Assembly: GCA_023246195.1 (NCBI GenBank)
Contig: JAHFIW010000009.1
Location: 1 to 37,336 of the forward strand
Direction of reading: 5' to 3'
DNA length: 37,336 bases
Source of the DNA: a bacterium
Lineage (GTDB): Bacteria; Patescibacteriota; Patescibacteriia; SG8-24
The notes below the pieces were generated by a model that made no database searches, was not told where the DNA came from, and saw only the letters and a list, made by a program, of their open reading frames with translations. This document shows positions 31,092 through 37,336 of this stretch, piece by piece. The position numbers and the translations under genes are program-made. Each line of letters starts with the position of its first letter. Within the stretch, counting starts at the first letter, position 1.

Positions 31092-33023
31092 ATGCGTATT
31101 GAATCAGCGAAGGTCACGCCGCGAAAGCACGTGCATATCCATGGTCTGGGCAGCCGTATCGCCCTGTTGATCATGTTTTCCGCTTTTACCGTTGCCGGCA
31201 TTGCGGTCGGCGTCGCGTTCGACATGCGCCAGGCAATCACTCGCGATGCGGGAATGGCCGCCGAACGCCTGGCACCGTTGGTGCAGCTGACCTCTCGCGC
31301 ATTCATCGATGACGCGCATTCGACCGTCAATGACGTTTCGGCCGCCGCGGCGATTCAGTCATCCTTACCGAGCGGTGCCGCTTTCGGCATCATTGATTCC
31401 CGTTCGGCGATACTTTTACGAGGTCCGGAAAATGACAAGTGGGTCGGTAAGATACTGCCAGAGGCCGACCTCGCCGTTGAAATCCTTTCGCGAAAGTCCG
31501 GCTCGGCCACGATCACGGGCGTTGACGGCGTGAAGCGTCTTTACGCCTTCGTGCCGCTTGCTCATGCGGGCTCTCCGTCCTGGTACGTCTATGTAGGCAT
31601 TCCCACCGACTTGGCCTTCGCTTCCGTTCGCGATGCGGCTTATCGTGCCGCGGCAATCGCCTTGCTGTTGGGCATCGTGGCATTATGGGCCGCTCTTACG
31701 CTCGGCGACCTGCTCGTCTTGCGCCGCGTGCGCAGGCTGGTTGAGGCCATGCGCGAGGTGGCCGTCGGTGACAAGGGTTCGCCCGATGACATTCCTGGCG
31801 GCATGGGCGAGCTCGACGAACTGACTGCGATTTTTGATCGCATGCACAGAAAGCTGATTGACTCGATTTCGAATACCGACCAAAAGGTGCTCACTCGTAC
31901 TGCTGATTTGGAATTCAACAAGGATATGGCCGAGCTGGAGAAGGCCCGTACTGAGGCGCTGATTTCCAGCATCGGGGAAGGTTTGGTGGCCACGGACAAG
32001 GAAGGCCGCATCATGTTCATCAATCAGGAAGCGGAAGACGCGATGGGCTGGACATCCGCCGAACTGGTCGGGCAAAAGGAAGAAGCCATGCTGAAGTTCC
32101 TTGATGACGACGGTCATTCGATTGCCCAGGAGCTGCGTCCCACGCGCATTGCGTTACGGACGGGAGAGAGGTCCGTGTTAGCGGCCTTCCCCAAGCCGTA
32201 TTCGCTGATCTGCAAAGACGGCAGCACCTATCCGGTGAACGTGACCGTGTCGCCGGTGGCCTTCGGAAAGGAAATTATCGGTGCCATCGAGGTCATTCGC
32301 GACATTACTGACGAGGCGGAATTCGACAAGCGAAAGTCGGAGTTCATTTCCATCGCTTCGCATCAATTGCGTTCGCCGTTGGCCGCCACCAAGTGGCTGA
32401 CCGACATGCTGCGCAAAGGCGACCTCGGCCCGTTGCAGCCAAAACAGCAGGAGATGGTCGACAAGCTGTTCGTTGCCAACGAACGCATGGTGGTTCTGGT
32501 AAATGAGTTGCTTAACATCTCGAGGCTCGATTCCGGCATGAACAAGCCTGCGCCGAAACCCACGGACATGGTCGTCACGATCGAGGAGGCGATGGCCGAG
32601 GCGATGCCGTTGTTGGCCGCCAAGAAACAGGCGTTCGCTTTCGCGAAGAAGCCGTTGCCTATGGCCATGTTTGACGGGCTGCTTATCCATGAGGTCATCG
32701 CGAATCTCATCTCCAACGCCAGCAAGTACTCGAAGGATGGAGGTACGCTGACGCTCGGCGCGGAACTGCGCGGCAACGAGCTGCTGGTGTCGGTCAAGGA
32801 TGACGGCATCGGTATTCCAAAAGCTGATCAGAACCAGCTGTTCAAGAAGTTCTTCCGTGCCGAAAACGCGCTCAAGAGCGCCGTGCAAGGTACCGGCCTC
32901 GGACTGTATTTCGTAAAATCCGTAGTGGAACTGTCTGGGGGAAAGATCTGGTTTACGTCCGAGGAGAAGAAGGGGACCACGTTCTTCTTTACCCTGCCTG
33001 TCGTTAACGGTGCTGGCCGTTGA
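31092..33023 (+). CDS. Orphan sensor histidine kinase with extracellular, HAMP and PAS domains (643 aa)
   Basis: Membrane sensor. TM1 (about 21-43) and TM2 (about 185-207) enclose an extracellular domain of about 140 residues that looks like a CACHE/PAS-type sensor. HAMP follows (about 208-260), then PAS (about 283-400, with IMFINQEAEDAMGW). The HisKA domain has the phospho-acceptor H424 in ASHQLRSPLAA. The ATPase domain has the N-box NLISNASKYSKDGG (N542), G1 DDGIGIP (570-576) and G2 GTGLGLYFVKS (600-610). All key residues are intact. No response regulator gene lies within the window on either side. The ligand is unknown. The start has no SD. Confidence 0.95.
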   Translation: MRIESAKVTPRKHVHIHGLGSRIALLIMFSAFTVAGIAVGVAFDMRQAITRDAGMAAERLAPLVQLTSRAFIDDAHSTVNDVSAAAAIQSSLPSGAAFGIIDSRSAILLRGPENDKWVGKILPEADLAVEILSRKSGSATITGVDGVKRLYAFVPLAHAGSPSWYVYVGIPTDLAFASVRDAAYRAAAIALLLGIVALWAALTLGDLLVLRRVRRLVEAMREVAVGDKGSPDDIPGGMGELDELTAIFDRMHRKLIDSISNTDQKVLTRTADLEFNKDMAELEKARTEALISSIGEGLVATDKEGRIMFINQEAEDAMGWTSAELVGQKEEAMLKFLDDDGHSIAQELRPTRIALRTGERSVLAAFPKPYSLICKDGSTYPVNVTVSPVAFGKEIIGAIEVIRDITDEAEFDKRKSEFISIASHQLRSPLAATKWLTDMLRKGDLGPLQPKQQEMVDKLFVANERMVVLVNELLNISRLDSGMNKPAPKPTDMVVTIEEAMAEAMPLLAAKKQAFAFAKKPLPMAMFDGLLIHEVIANLISNASKYSKDGGTLTLGAELRGNELLVSVKDDGIGIPKADQNQLFKKFFRAENALKSAVQGTGLGLYFVKSVVELSGGKIWFTSEEKKGTTFFFTLPVVNGAGR

Positions 33024-33038
33024 CAGGGGCATTTTTTG
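32997..33038 (+). terminator. Terminator of the histidine kinase gene, overlapping its stop codon
   Basis: Stem CCTGTC/GACAGG plus AACGG/CCGTT (32997-33002, 33006-33010 / 33017-33027) with a 3-nt bulge, then TTTTTT a few bases on. The TGA stop (33021-33023) is inside the stem. Confidence 0.7.
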
Positions 33039-33119
33039 TGCGCAAGCTGCACTCAGTGCGGCTTGTCCGCCAGGTTCTTTACTTGCGCAATTCCAACCAC
33101 TACGGCAAAGGTACGCAAC

Positions 33120-33872
33120 ATGACCGTAAAAGACGGGGACTTCACCGTTCGCATGGCCGCGCGGCGCCTGAAAGACGTCGACGCGCATCTGATTTCCGAG
33201 CTGTATGATCTCGCGTTCTGTTACGGGCACGAGCTCAGTACCGCGACAAATCAGCGTATTCTGAGCTCGTCGACCGATCCGCCCATTCACGTGACGATCA
33301 GGTTCGGCAGTGAGCCGCGACACGTCACGGTGAGCCTCGCGAGGCACCATGTCGCCGTGAATCCGGATTGCGTCGTCGTGTTCGGGCCGGCACACGCCAC
33401 TTCGGCGCTGATTGTCGATCCGTCGATTACGTTGGCCGATCTCCGCGCTTTCGTGAGATCCGTGGACGCGGAGTTCAAGGACTTCCGCAATCCGATGACC
33501 GGAGCGCGTCAGCGCATCGATGCCGACCAGACGGTGCAGGCAAAGTTGGGCATCGACGACCTGCTGCGCGGAAAACCGCACGGCGTGACGTTCACTGCGG
33601 GCACGACGCCCAGCCAAGTGGCATCGATCGTCGACCGTCCCGACGACGTCGTCTTTGTCAAAGACCCCGCAACGCCCTGCGGTTTCCGCATGGTGTTCAA
33701 GTCTAAGGCGGTCCTTCTCAGCAAGGCCGAACGAATCGTCGCCGAACTCGTCGCGAAATTCGGCATCGAGTCCGTCGACGAGTTTGATCGGTTGCCTGCT
33801 TCGGAAAAGGCCCTCTTCGAAGCTGAGTTGAAAGCTCTGCTTGAGGGCACCGACGGTCCGAAGAAAGAGTGA
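33120..33872 (+). CDS. Hypothetical soluble protein (250 aa)
   Basis: Not recognised. AAAGG lies 8 nt before the ATG at 33120; the frame is open from 33036 but the first part overlaps the kinase terminator. No signal peptide or membrane helix. An alpha-helical start (RMAARRLKDVDAHLISELYDLAF) is followed by a beta-rich part (PPIHVTIRFGSEPRHVTVSLARHHVAVNPDCVVVFGP) and a second alpha/beta part (GVTFTAGTTPSQVASIVDRPDDVVFV, FRMVFKSKAVLLSKAERIVAELVAKFGI). It ends with a charged helix. It has its own terminator. Function unknown. Confidence 0.7.
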   Translation: MTVKDGDFTVRMAARRLKDVDAHLISELYDLAFCYGHELSTATNQRILSSSTDPPIHVTIRFGSEPRHVTVSLARHHVAVNPDCVVVFGPAHATSALIVDPSITLADLRAFVRSVDAEFKDFRNPMTGARQRIDADQTVQAKLGIDDLLRGKPHGVTFTAGTTPSQVASIVDRPDDVVFVKDPATPCGFRMVFKSKAVLLSKAERIVAELVAKFGIESVDEFDRLPASEKALFEAELKALLEGTDGPKKE

Positions 33873-33878
33873 GCACGT

Positions 33879-33906
33879 TCCCCCGACATTCGTCGGGGGA
33901 TTTTTT
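33879..33906 (+). terminator. Terminator of the 250-aa gene
   Basis: Perfect 9-bp stem TCCCCCGAC/GTCGGGGGA (33879-33887 / 33892-33900), ATTC loop, six Ts. Confidence 0.9.
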
Positions 33907-33921
33907 ATACCTGACCTCGTC

Positions 33922-33949
33922 AATAAAAAAACCGGCCGAGACGGCCGGT
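33922..33949 (-). terminator. Terminator of the thioredoxin-like gene
   Basis: Perfect 8-bp stem ACCGGCCG/CGGCCGGT (33931-33938 / 33942-33949), 3-nt loop, T tract on the minus strand. Confidence 0.9.
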
Positions 33950-33955
33950 GCTGCG

Positions 33956-34378
33956 TTACGGTTTTTCTGCCTCGTCGAGCCATTTCAGGAATTCTTCGGG
34001 AGTCTGGTATCCCTCGGTCCTGCTCTTGGTGACACAGGCCCTCGTGAGGATGAAGGCGGTTGGCAGCGCGTGGACTCCCGCAGCGCGGGCGAGCCCGCGA
34101 TTTTTGTCGACGTCGACGATTTCGACGGCGTATCCCCTGAGACGCTCTTTGACCGCGGGGTCAGTGAGCGTGTGCTCTTCGAGCTTCGTGCAGTAACCGC
34201 ACCACTCGGCAGAGAAGATGACGAGGGTCGGCATCGAGGCGTGACAGACTTCTTCCATCTGCGGCGGCGAGACGCCTCGGTGATAGGCGCAGCCTGAACG
34301 GCAGTCGGACATCACTATGAATGTCCCCACGAACAAAATGACTGCGGTCAGGGAAAGTAACAAACGAGTTTTGTGCAC
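33956..34378 (-). CDS. Membrane-anchored thioredoxin-fold protein (140 aa)
   Basis: AAGGAGG lies 6 nt before a GTG at 34378, which fixes the start; the frame is open to 34510. The protein starts with a membrane helix (about 5-23, RLLLSLTAVILFVGTFIVM) and is probably anchored with its domain outside. The thioredoxin domain (about 45-140) has the active site AEWCGYCTKLE (W-C-G-Y-C) and the cis-Pro segment GVHALPTAF. Two extra Cys lie just after the helix (DCRSGC) and one more in MEEVCHA. It could be a thiol reductase or oxidase for secreted proteins; direction is not decided by sequence. Confidence 0.88.
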   Translation of the reverse strand: MHKTRLLLSLTAVILFVGTFIVMSDCRSGCAYHRGVSPPQMEEVCHASMPTLVIFSAEWCGYCTKLEEHTLTDPAVKERLRGYAVEIVDVDKNRGLARAAGVHALPTAFILTRACVTKSRTEGYQTPEEFLKWLDEAEKP

Positions 34379-34473
34379 GTTCTTCCTCCTTGGCGAACAA
34401 ACGGTCGGTTCCCCATGTGCGGCACCGTAATCGTTTGACCGCTGCGGGTCAATGCCAAGGCCGAGATCTTTTG

Positions 34474-34502
34474 TTGAAGTATGCGTCAAAAAATGGTAAA
34501 CT
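34474..34502 (+). promoter_or_regulatory. Promoter of the 48-aa / 97-aa unit, leaderless type
   Basis: TTGAAG (34474-34479), 17-nt spacer, TAAACT (34497-34502). The -10 ends 6 nt before the ATG at 34509, so transcription should start at about the A of the ATG. Confidence 0.65.
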
Positions 34503-34508
34503 ACCTTC

Positions 34509-34655
34509 ATGAATGCTCAAGAATCAGCCATCTACGAGGCCGCAAAAAGTGAGCTGGACGGCGTTTATGCGGAGGTAAACGGTATCCGTCAGGAGTTTAA
34601 GGACTTGATCGCGGAGATGGCCGCTCAGCTTTTGGCTGAAAGGGTCGCTTCTTAA
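34509..34655 (+). CDS. Small helical protein (48 aa)
   Basis: MNAQESAIYEAAKSELDGVY and onward reads as a single amphipathic helix, ending in AAQLLAERVAS. No signal peptide and no Cys. There is no Shine-Dalgarno; the promoter spacing predicts a leaderless message. It is followed 49 nt later by the next small gene in the same direction without a terminator between. It is not a shadow of a gene on the other strand. Not recognised; partner or regulator of the next protein is possible. Confidence 0.6.
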   Translation: MNAQESAIYEAAKSELDGVYAEVNGIRQEFKDLIAEMAAQLLAERVAS

Positions 34656-34704
34656 AGATACTGTTATGGAAGGTCACGGTCATTTTGACGGGGAGGAAAC
34701 GGAC

Positions 34705-34998
34705 ATGTCCCAGCTGAAGAAGGATGTTGGCAATGACGGAACAACAGAGCATGCCGAGTCTCAACCGGATTCTTCGCGCGAGATCGGTCGGCGTGCCGAG
34801 CTGTTGAGCGGCATGATCAAAACGTTGGGTCATGACATGAACGAGGCTGACGTGAAGCTCGCTGACATCAAGGACCTTGCGGCGAAAACGAAATTTACCG
34901 AAGCGCTTAAGCAGCTGAGGGAGAGGGTCGATAGCCTCGACGATCCGAATGAGATTGCCAGGAAGATGGGAGAAAAAATCGGGCCGGGGGCCGCTTAG
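34705..34998 (+). CDS. Small helical protein (97 aa)
   Basis: GGAGG lies 8 nt before the ATG at 34705; an upstream in-frame ATG at 34666 has no SD. Charged, with a probably unstructured start (MSQLKKDVGNDGTTEHAESQPDSS), then two helices (GRRAELLSGMIKTLGHDMNEADVKLADIKDLAA and KFTEALKQLRERVDSL). No Cys, no membrane helix. Downstream of the 48-aa protein and followed by a terminator. Not recognised. Confidence 0.65.
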   Translation: MSQLKKDVGNDGTTEHAESQPDSSREIGRRAELLSGMIKTLGHDMNEADVKLADIKDLAAKTKFTEALKQLRERVDSLDDPNEIARKMGEKIGPGAA

Positions 34999-35036
34999 GA
35001 AAAAGGGAAGCGGACGGTCTCAACTGAATAGTCGAA

Positions 35037-35063
35037 AGCTCCGGTACATGGCCGGAGCTTTTT
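35037..35063 (+). terminator. Terminator of the two small helical protein genes
   Basis: Perfect 8-bp stem AGCTCCGG/CCGGAGCT (35037-35044 / 35052-35059), 7-nt loop, four Ts. Confidence 0.9.
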
Positions 35064-35066
35064 ATT

Positions 35067-35098
35067 ACGAAAAAAGAAAACCGCCCCAAACGGAGCGG
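35067..35098 (-). terminator. Terminator of the 149-aa gene
   Basis: Seven-bp stem CCGCCCC/GGAGCGG (35081-35087 / 35092-35098, one G-U), AAAC loop, and a long T-rich tract on the minus strand. Confidence 0.85.
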
Positions 35099-35115
35099 CG
35101 TGACGGTGCGGGCGG

Positions 35116-35565
35116 TCAGTGCGGAAGCTGCGGGCTTTTTTCTTCGTCGTCGGACGACGGCGCCACGATCATGGCCGTCGAGGCGGAAGCGCACGTGGCT
35201 TCGGCCGTTCCGGGAACCGTGACGGCTTCCTTCGCGTCATTTTCGGCGAGCGTATCCGCGATCGCCTCCCAGTCGCGCCGTCCGTCGGGCGGATGCGCCA
35301 CGATGGCGTCACGGAAACCTCCCGCCGCCGCGCGAATGTCGCTGCTGCGGCCGAAGTCGTCGCCGAGCGAAGCGTCGGCACAGGTGGCCAGGCTTCGTGC
35401 GAGCGTGGAGGCGTCCCTGGAGGCGGTTCTCTCCCTCAGCTCATTGAGCATACGCGCACGTTTTTCGCTTGCGCCGTCGCGGAGCAAGTTGCCGAGCCTT
35501 CGTCCATGGGAAAGACCTGCGGCGACCGCCGCTTCGTCGGCCGCGCGAGATTTCGTTTTGTTCAC
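35116..35565 (-). CDS. Hypothetical acidic, Ala-rich small protein (149 aa)
   Basis: AAGGAG lies 6 nt before a GTG at 35565, and a promoter and terminator match, so this frame is preferred over the overlapping open frames on the plus strand. No signal peptide. The first half is helical and basic (AAVAAGLSHGRRLGNLLRDGASEKRARMLNELRERTASRDA). The second half has RRDWEAIADTLAENDAKEAVTV and an acidic end SSDDEEKSPQLPH. A few Cys, no motif. Not recognised. Confidence 0.65.
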   Translation of the reverse strand: MNKTKSRAADEAAVAAGLSHGRRLGNLLRDGASEKRARMLNELRERTASRDASTLARSLATCADASLGDDFGRSSDIRAAAGGFRDAIVAHPPDGRRDWEAIADTLAENDAKEAVTVPGTAEATCASASTAMIVAPSSDDEEKSPQLPH

Positions 35566-35601
35566 GGTATTCTCCTTGAGCCCGCTTATTGGGCACCGTT
35601 C

Positions 35602-35630
35602 AGGCTAGCGTAAACATGGCGCCCGGTCAA
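35602..35630 (-). promoter_or_regulatory. Promoter of the 149-aa gene
   Basis: Minus strand TTGACC (35625-35630), 17-nt spacer, TAGCCT (35602-35607). Confidence 0.55.
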
Positions 35631-35682
35631 CGGCGGTGCGCCTGAGCGCCGAGAACGTTTCGAATCCGCCGTTCGATTCTCT

Positions 35683-35710
35683 TTGCCAAAACGACAGGCT
35701 GTAGTATAGT
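35683..35710 (+). promoter_or_regulatory. Promoter of the FMN-binding lipoprotein / apbE unit
   Basis: TTGCCA (35683-35688), 16-nt spacer, TATAGT (35705-35710), about 30 nt before the ATG. Confidence 0.6.
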
Positions 35711-35745
35711 CTTGGGTATCGCGCTTTCATTAATGTTACTTAGCT

Positions 35746-36183
35746 ATGCAGACTGTCGTGAAGAATGAAAAAAAGCGTAAGTCGAATGCCGTCGCGCTGA
35801 CCGCCGTGGCCAGCTCCACCCTGCTTTTTGTGGGCGCCGGCTGCAACGCCCCCGGTACTCCCTCCGCCGGCATCACTCATGGCGCGTATAAGAACGGCAC
35901 CTATACTGCCGTCGGCCACTACTACTCGCCAGCAGGTCCGGAATCGCTCAATGTGTCCATTACCCTCGCCGGAAACACCATTACCGATGCCAACATTGAT
36001 CCGCAGGCCGTCAACAAGAAGTCGGTCTTCATGCAGGATGCCTTCATCGCCGGCTACAAGGCGCAGGTCATCGGCAAGAACATCGATGAGGTAAACCTCG
36101 TTAACGTCTCCGGTTCATCACTCACCCCGAAGGGTTTCAATGACGCTCTTGCGCAGGTGAAGGTCCAGGCCGCCGCAAAGTAA
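35746..36183 (+). CDS. FMN-binding domain lipoprotein (145 aa)
   Basis: Signal peptide with lipobox GAGC (Cys33) in FVGAGCNAP, so lipid-anchored outside the membrane. The domain (about 45-142) matches the short FMN_bind fold: YKNGTYTAVGHYYSPAGPESLNVSITLAGNTITDANI, then the segment with the acceptor site VSGSSLTPKGF (122-127). Flavinylation by ApbE uses a Ser/Thr in S-G-[AS]-[ST]-x-T; here S125 fits. The apbE gene follows 5 nt later in the same direction. In other bacteria such pairs carry electrons outside the membrane (for example NqrC, RnfG, or extracellular electron transfer). No Nqr or Rnf subunits lie in this window. Confidence 0.88.
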   Translation: MQTVVKNEKKRKSNAVALTAVASSTLLFVGAGCNAPGTPSAGITHGAYKNGTYTAVGHYYSPAGPESLNVSITLAGNTITDANIDPQAVNKKSVFMQDAFIAGYKAQVIGKNIDEVNLVNVSGSSLTPKGFNDALAQVKVQAAAK

Positions 36184-36188
36184 GTTTT

Positions 36189-37064
36189 ATGCAGGTTCCT
36201 CCGCTGGCCTTCGATGCTATAGGCACCACTTGGAGGATCGACCTCTTGCAGGACGTTTCTCCTGAGCTGCGGGAACGGTTAATGCGCGCGATTTTCGCGC
36301 GTATTGCTGTTTTTGACCGTGATTATTCGCGTTTTCGCGATGATTCCCTGGTGAGCGAGATGGCCCGTACGGCAGGCACGTACATGCTGCCGGACGACGC
36401 CGAGCCGATGATGGCCGTGTACCGCAAGTTGTATGACCTCACTGACGGCAGGTTCACGCCGCTCATCGGTCAGGTGATGGCTGATGCCGGTTACGATGCT
36501 GACTATTCGTTCAAGCCAACGCCGTTGAGCCGTCCCCCAAGGTGGGAAGACGCGCTCTCGTATCGGCATCCGCAGCTCGAGATGAAGCAGCCTGCTCTTT
36601 TGGACTTCGGTTCGGCAGGCAAGGGGTACCTCATCGACATCGTCGGCGAGATTATCGCCAGTCACGGCATTGAGTCCTTTTGCGTTGATGCGGGGCAGGA
36701 CATCCTTCATCGCAGCGCACTGGGCGGCAAGCGGCGCGTGGGACTGGAACATCCGCAGAACTTGAGCCAAGTTATCGGCGTGGTGGAGTTGGGTAATGAG
36801 AGCATTTGCGGCTCGGCGGGGAACCGCCGCGTCTGGGCCGACTATCATCACATCATCGATCCGCGCACGCTGCTGTCTCCGCGGCACTTGTCGGCCGTTT
36901 GGGTGGTGGCGGAAAAAGCGATGATTGCCGATGCCTTGGCGACCGCGCTGTTCTTGGTTGGGCCGGAGAAGCTCGTTCCTCACTTTGATTTTGAGTATCT
37001 TGTCCTGAATCCCGACTTAGGCGCGCACTTTTCGCGAGGTTTTAAGGCGGAATTATTTTCCTAG
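36189..37064 (+). CDS. apbE: FAD:protein FMN transferase ApbE (291 aa)
   Basis: Transfers FMN from FAD to a Ser/Thr of the partner protein. Family motifs: AIGTTWRIDL (near 10-19), DRDYSRFRDDSLVSEMARTAG (43-63), LYDLTDGRFTPLIG (81-94), LLDFGSAGKGYLIDIVGEII (137-156), VDAGQDILHR (166-175), GSAGNRRVWADYHHIIDPRT (208-227) and MIADALATALFLVG. There is no signal peptide or lipobox, unlike many exported ApbE proteins, so it may act inside the cell before the partner is exported or rely on another route. It starts 5 nt after the lipoprotein stop; no terminator is seen after it. Confidence 0.93.
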   Translation: MQVPPLAFDAIGTTWRIDLLQDVSPELRERLMRAIFARIAVFDRDYSRFRDDSLVSEMARTAGTYMLPDDAEPMMAVYRKLYDLTDGRFTPLIGQVMADAGYDADYSFKPTPLSRPPRWEDALSYRHPQLEMKQPALLDFGSAGKGYLIDIVGEIIASHGIESFCVDAGQDILHRSALGGKRRVGLEHPQNLSQVIGVVELGNESICGSAGNRRVWADYHHIIDPRTLLSPRHLSAVWVVAEKAMIADALATALFLVGPEKLVPHFDFEYLVLNPDLGAHFSRGFKAELFS

Positions 37065-37071
37065 GCGGACG

Positions 37072-37101
37072 TTGTATCAAAAAGAAGCTCGGTAGTATGA
37101 T
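37072..37101 (+). promoter_or_regulatory. Promoter before the PAP2-like gene
   Basis: TTGTAT (37072-37077), 18-nt spacer, TATGAT (37096-37101). Confidence 0.45.
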
Positions 37102-37115
37102 AAAGACGGCTTCGT

Positions 37116-37336
37116 ATGATTGACCCGCTCGTCATTACCGCATCATTGCCGTTCCGCGTGACGCTCGTCGCCGTGGTGCTGTTGAGTTTCAGCCTTTATT
37201 TGAAGCTCAACGATAAAACCAAATTTGACGGCGACTTGCTCGGTTCGCGTCTTGATGACCTGATTCCGCTCACGCCGGTCTTCAGCATTCCTTATCTGCT
37301 CTATCTGCCATATCTGCTGTGGTTGGTGTTTTACGG
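37116..37336 (+). CDS. PAP2-like membrane protein, N-terminus only (cut by window edge)
   Basis: ATG at 37116 opens a frame that runs to the right edge (73 codons). The start carries a membrane helix (about 14-26, RVTLVAVVLLSFSLYLKL). The following RLDDLIPLTPVFSIPYLLYLPYLLWLVFY is typical of the first membrane segments of PAP2-family lipid phosphatases/phosphotransferases of the inositol-phosphotransferase type. The active-site motifs would be further on, outside the window, so the call is by N-terminal pattern only. Confidence 0.55.
   Translation, partial: MIDPLVITASLPFRVTLVAVVLLSFSLYLKLNDKTKFDGDLLGSRLDDLIPLTPVFSIPYLLYLPYLLWLVFY

Noticed and set aside
35119-35613. Plus-strand open frames of 164 and 219 aa opposite the 149-aa gene
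   Set aside because: The minus-strand frame has SD, promoter and terminator; the plus frames lack them and span the terminators.

Overview
The window looks like chromosome of a Patescibacteria (CPR) bacterium, probably Parcubacteria-like. This is inferred from the 16S gene, which carries CPR-type core changes that defeat universal primers, from the Parcubacteria-like S16, ClpP and VanW proteins, from many small secreted or membrane proteins of no known family, and from very short intergenic regions. G+C is fairly high for that group. The standard code applies: TGA ends several genes. The 16S 3' end carries the anti-SD CCUCC, and about half of the genes have a clear Shine-Dalgarno; others look leaderless. 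I see no IS element, prophage, CRISPR array, att site or replication origin.

Layout. 1-3.3 kb (-): the start of a GT-C (GT87-like) membrane glycosyltransferase running off the left edge, then an M1 aminopeptidase. 3.3-6.5 kb (-): a tRNA-Ile / mgtC / tRNA-Phe / tRNA-Pro / tRNA-Gly unit with its own promoter, preceded by a lone 16S rRNA gene with tandem promoters, boxA, a processing stem and its own terminator. No 23S or 5S follows. 6.7-10.8 kb (-): an unknown 294-aa protein, a secreted His-rich mini-protein, and an rpsP - khpA - sigma factor - trmD cluster in which a sigma-70 family gene sits where rimM is usually found. 11.2-15.3 kb: a membrane-anchored Ala-rich helical protein (+), then a short, apparently hinge-less SMC (-). 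15.4-20 kb: three secreted trypsin-like proteins (one intact, two without a catalytic triad), a DHH phosphoesterase and a lipoprotein. 20-23.8 kb: clpP, then a Fur-family regulator divergent from a znuABC operon across a palindrome-rich operator region. 23.9-27.2 kb: an unknown acidic protein and a three-gene unit containing a PI3/4-kinase-like protein. 27.3-27.5 kb: a stand-alone structured RNA candidate with its own promoter and terminator. 27.5-30 kb (-): HSP20 and a VanW/YoaR protein. 30-35.6 kb: a conserved unknown, an orphan sensor histidine kinase, an unknown 250-aa protein, a membrane thioredoxin, two small helical proteins and a small acidic protein. 35.7-37.3 kb (+): an FMN-binding lipoprotein, the FMN transferase ApbE, and the start of a PAP2-like membrane protein.

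How the parts fit. Housekeeping genes (16S, tRNAs, rpsP, khpA, trmD, smc, clpP) are mixed with cell-envelope and zinc-homeostasis functions. The Fur-like protein is probably a Zur controlling znuABC. ApbE probably flavinylates the adjacent FMN-binding lipoprotein. The most unusual items are the orphan RNA near 27.4 kb, the hinge-less SMC, the triad-less protease paralogues, the kinase unit, the sigma factor with an insertion in its -35-reading helix-turn-helix, and mgtC inside a tRNA transcription unit. All statements come from reading the sequence; no database search was made.
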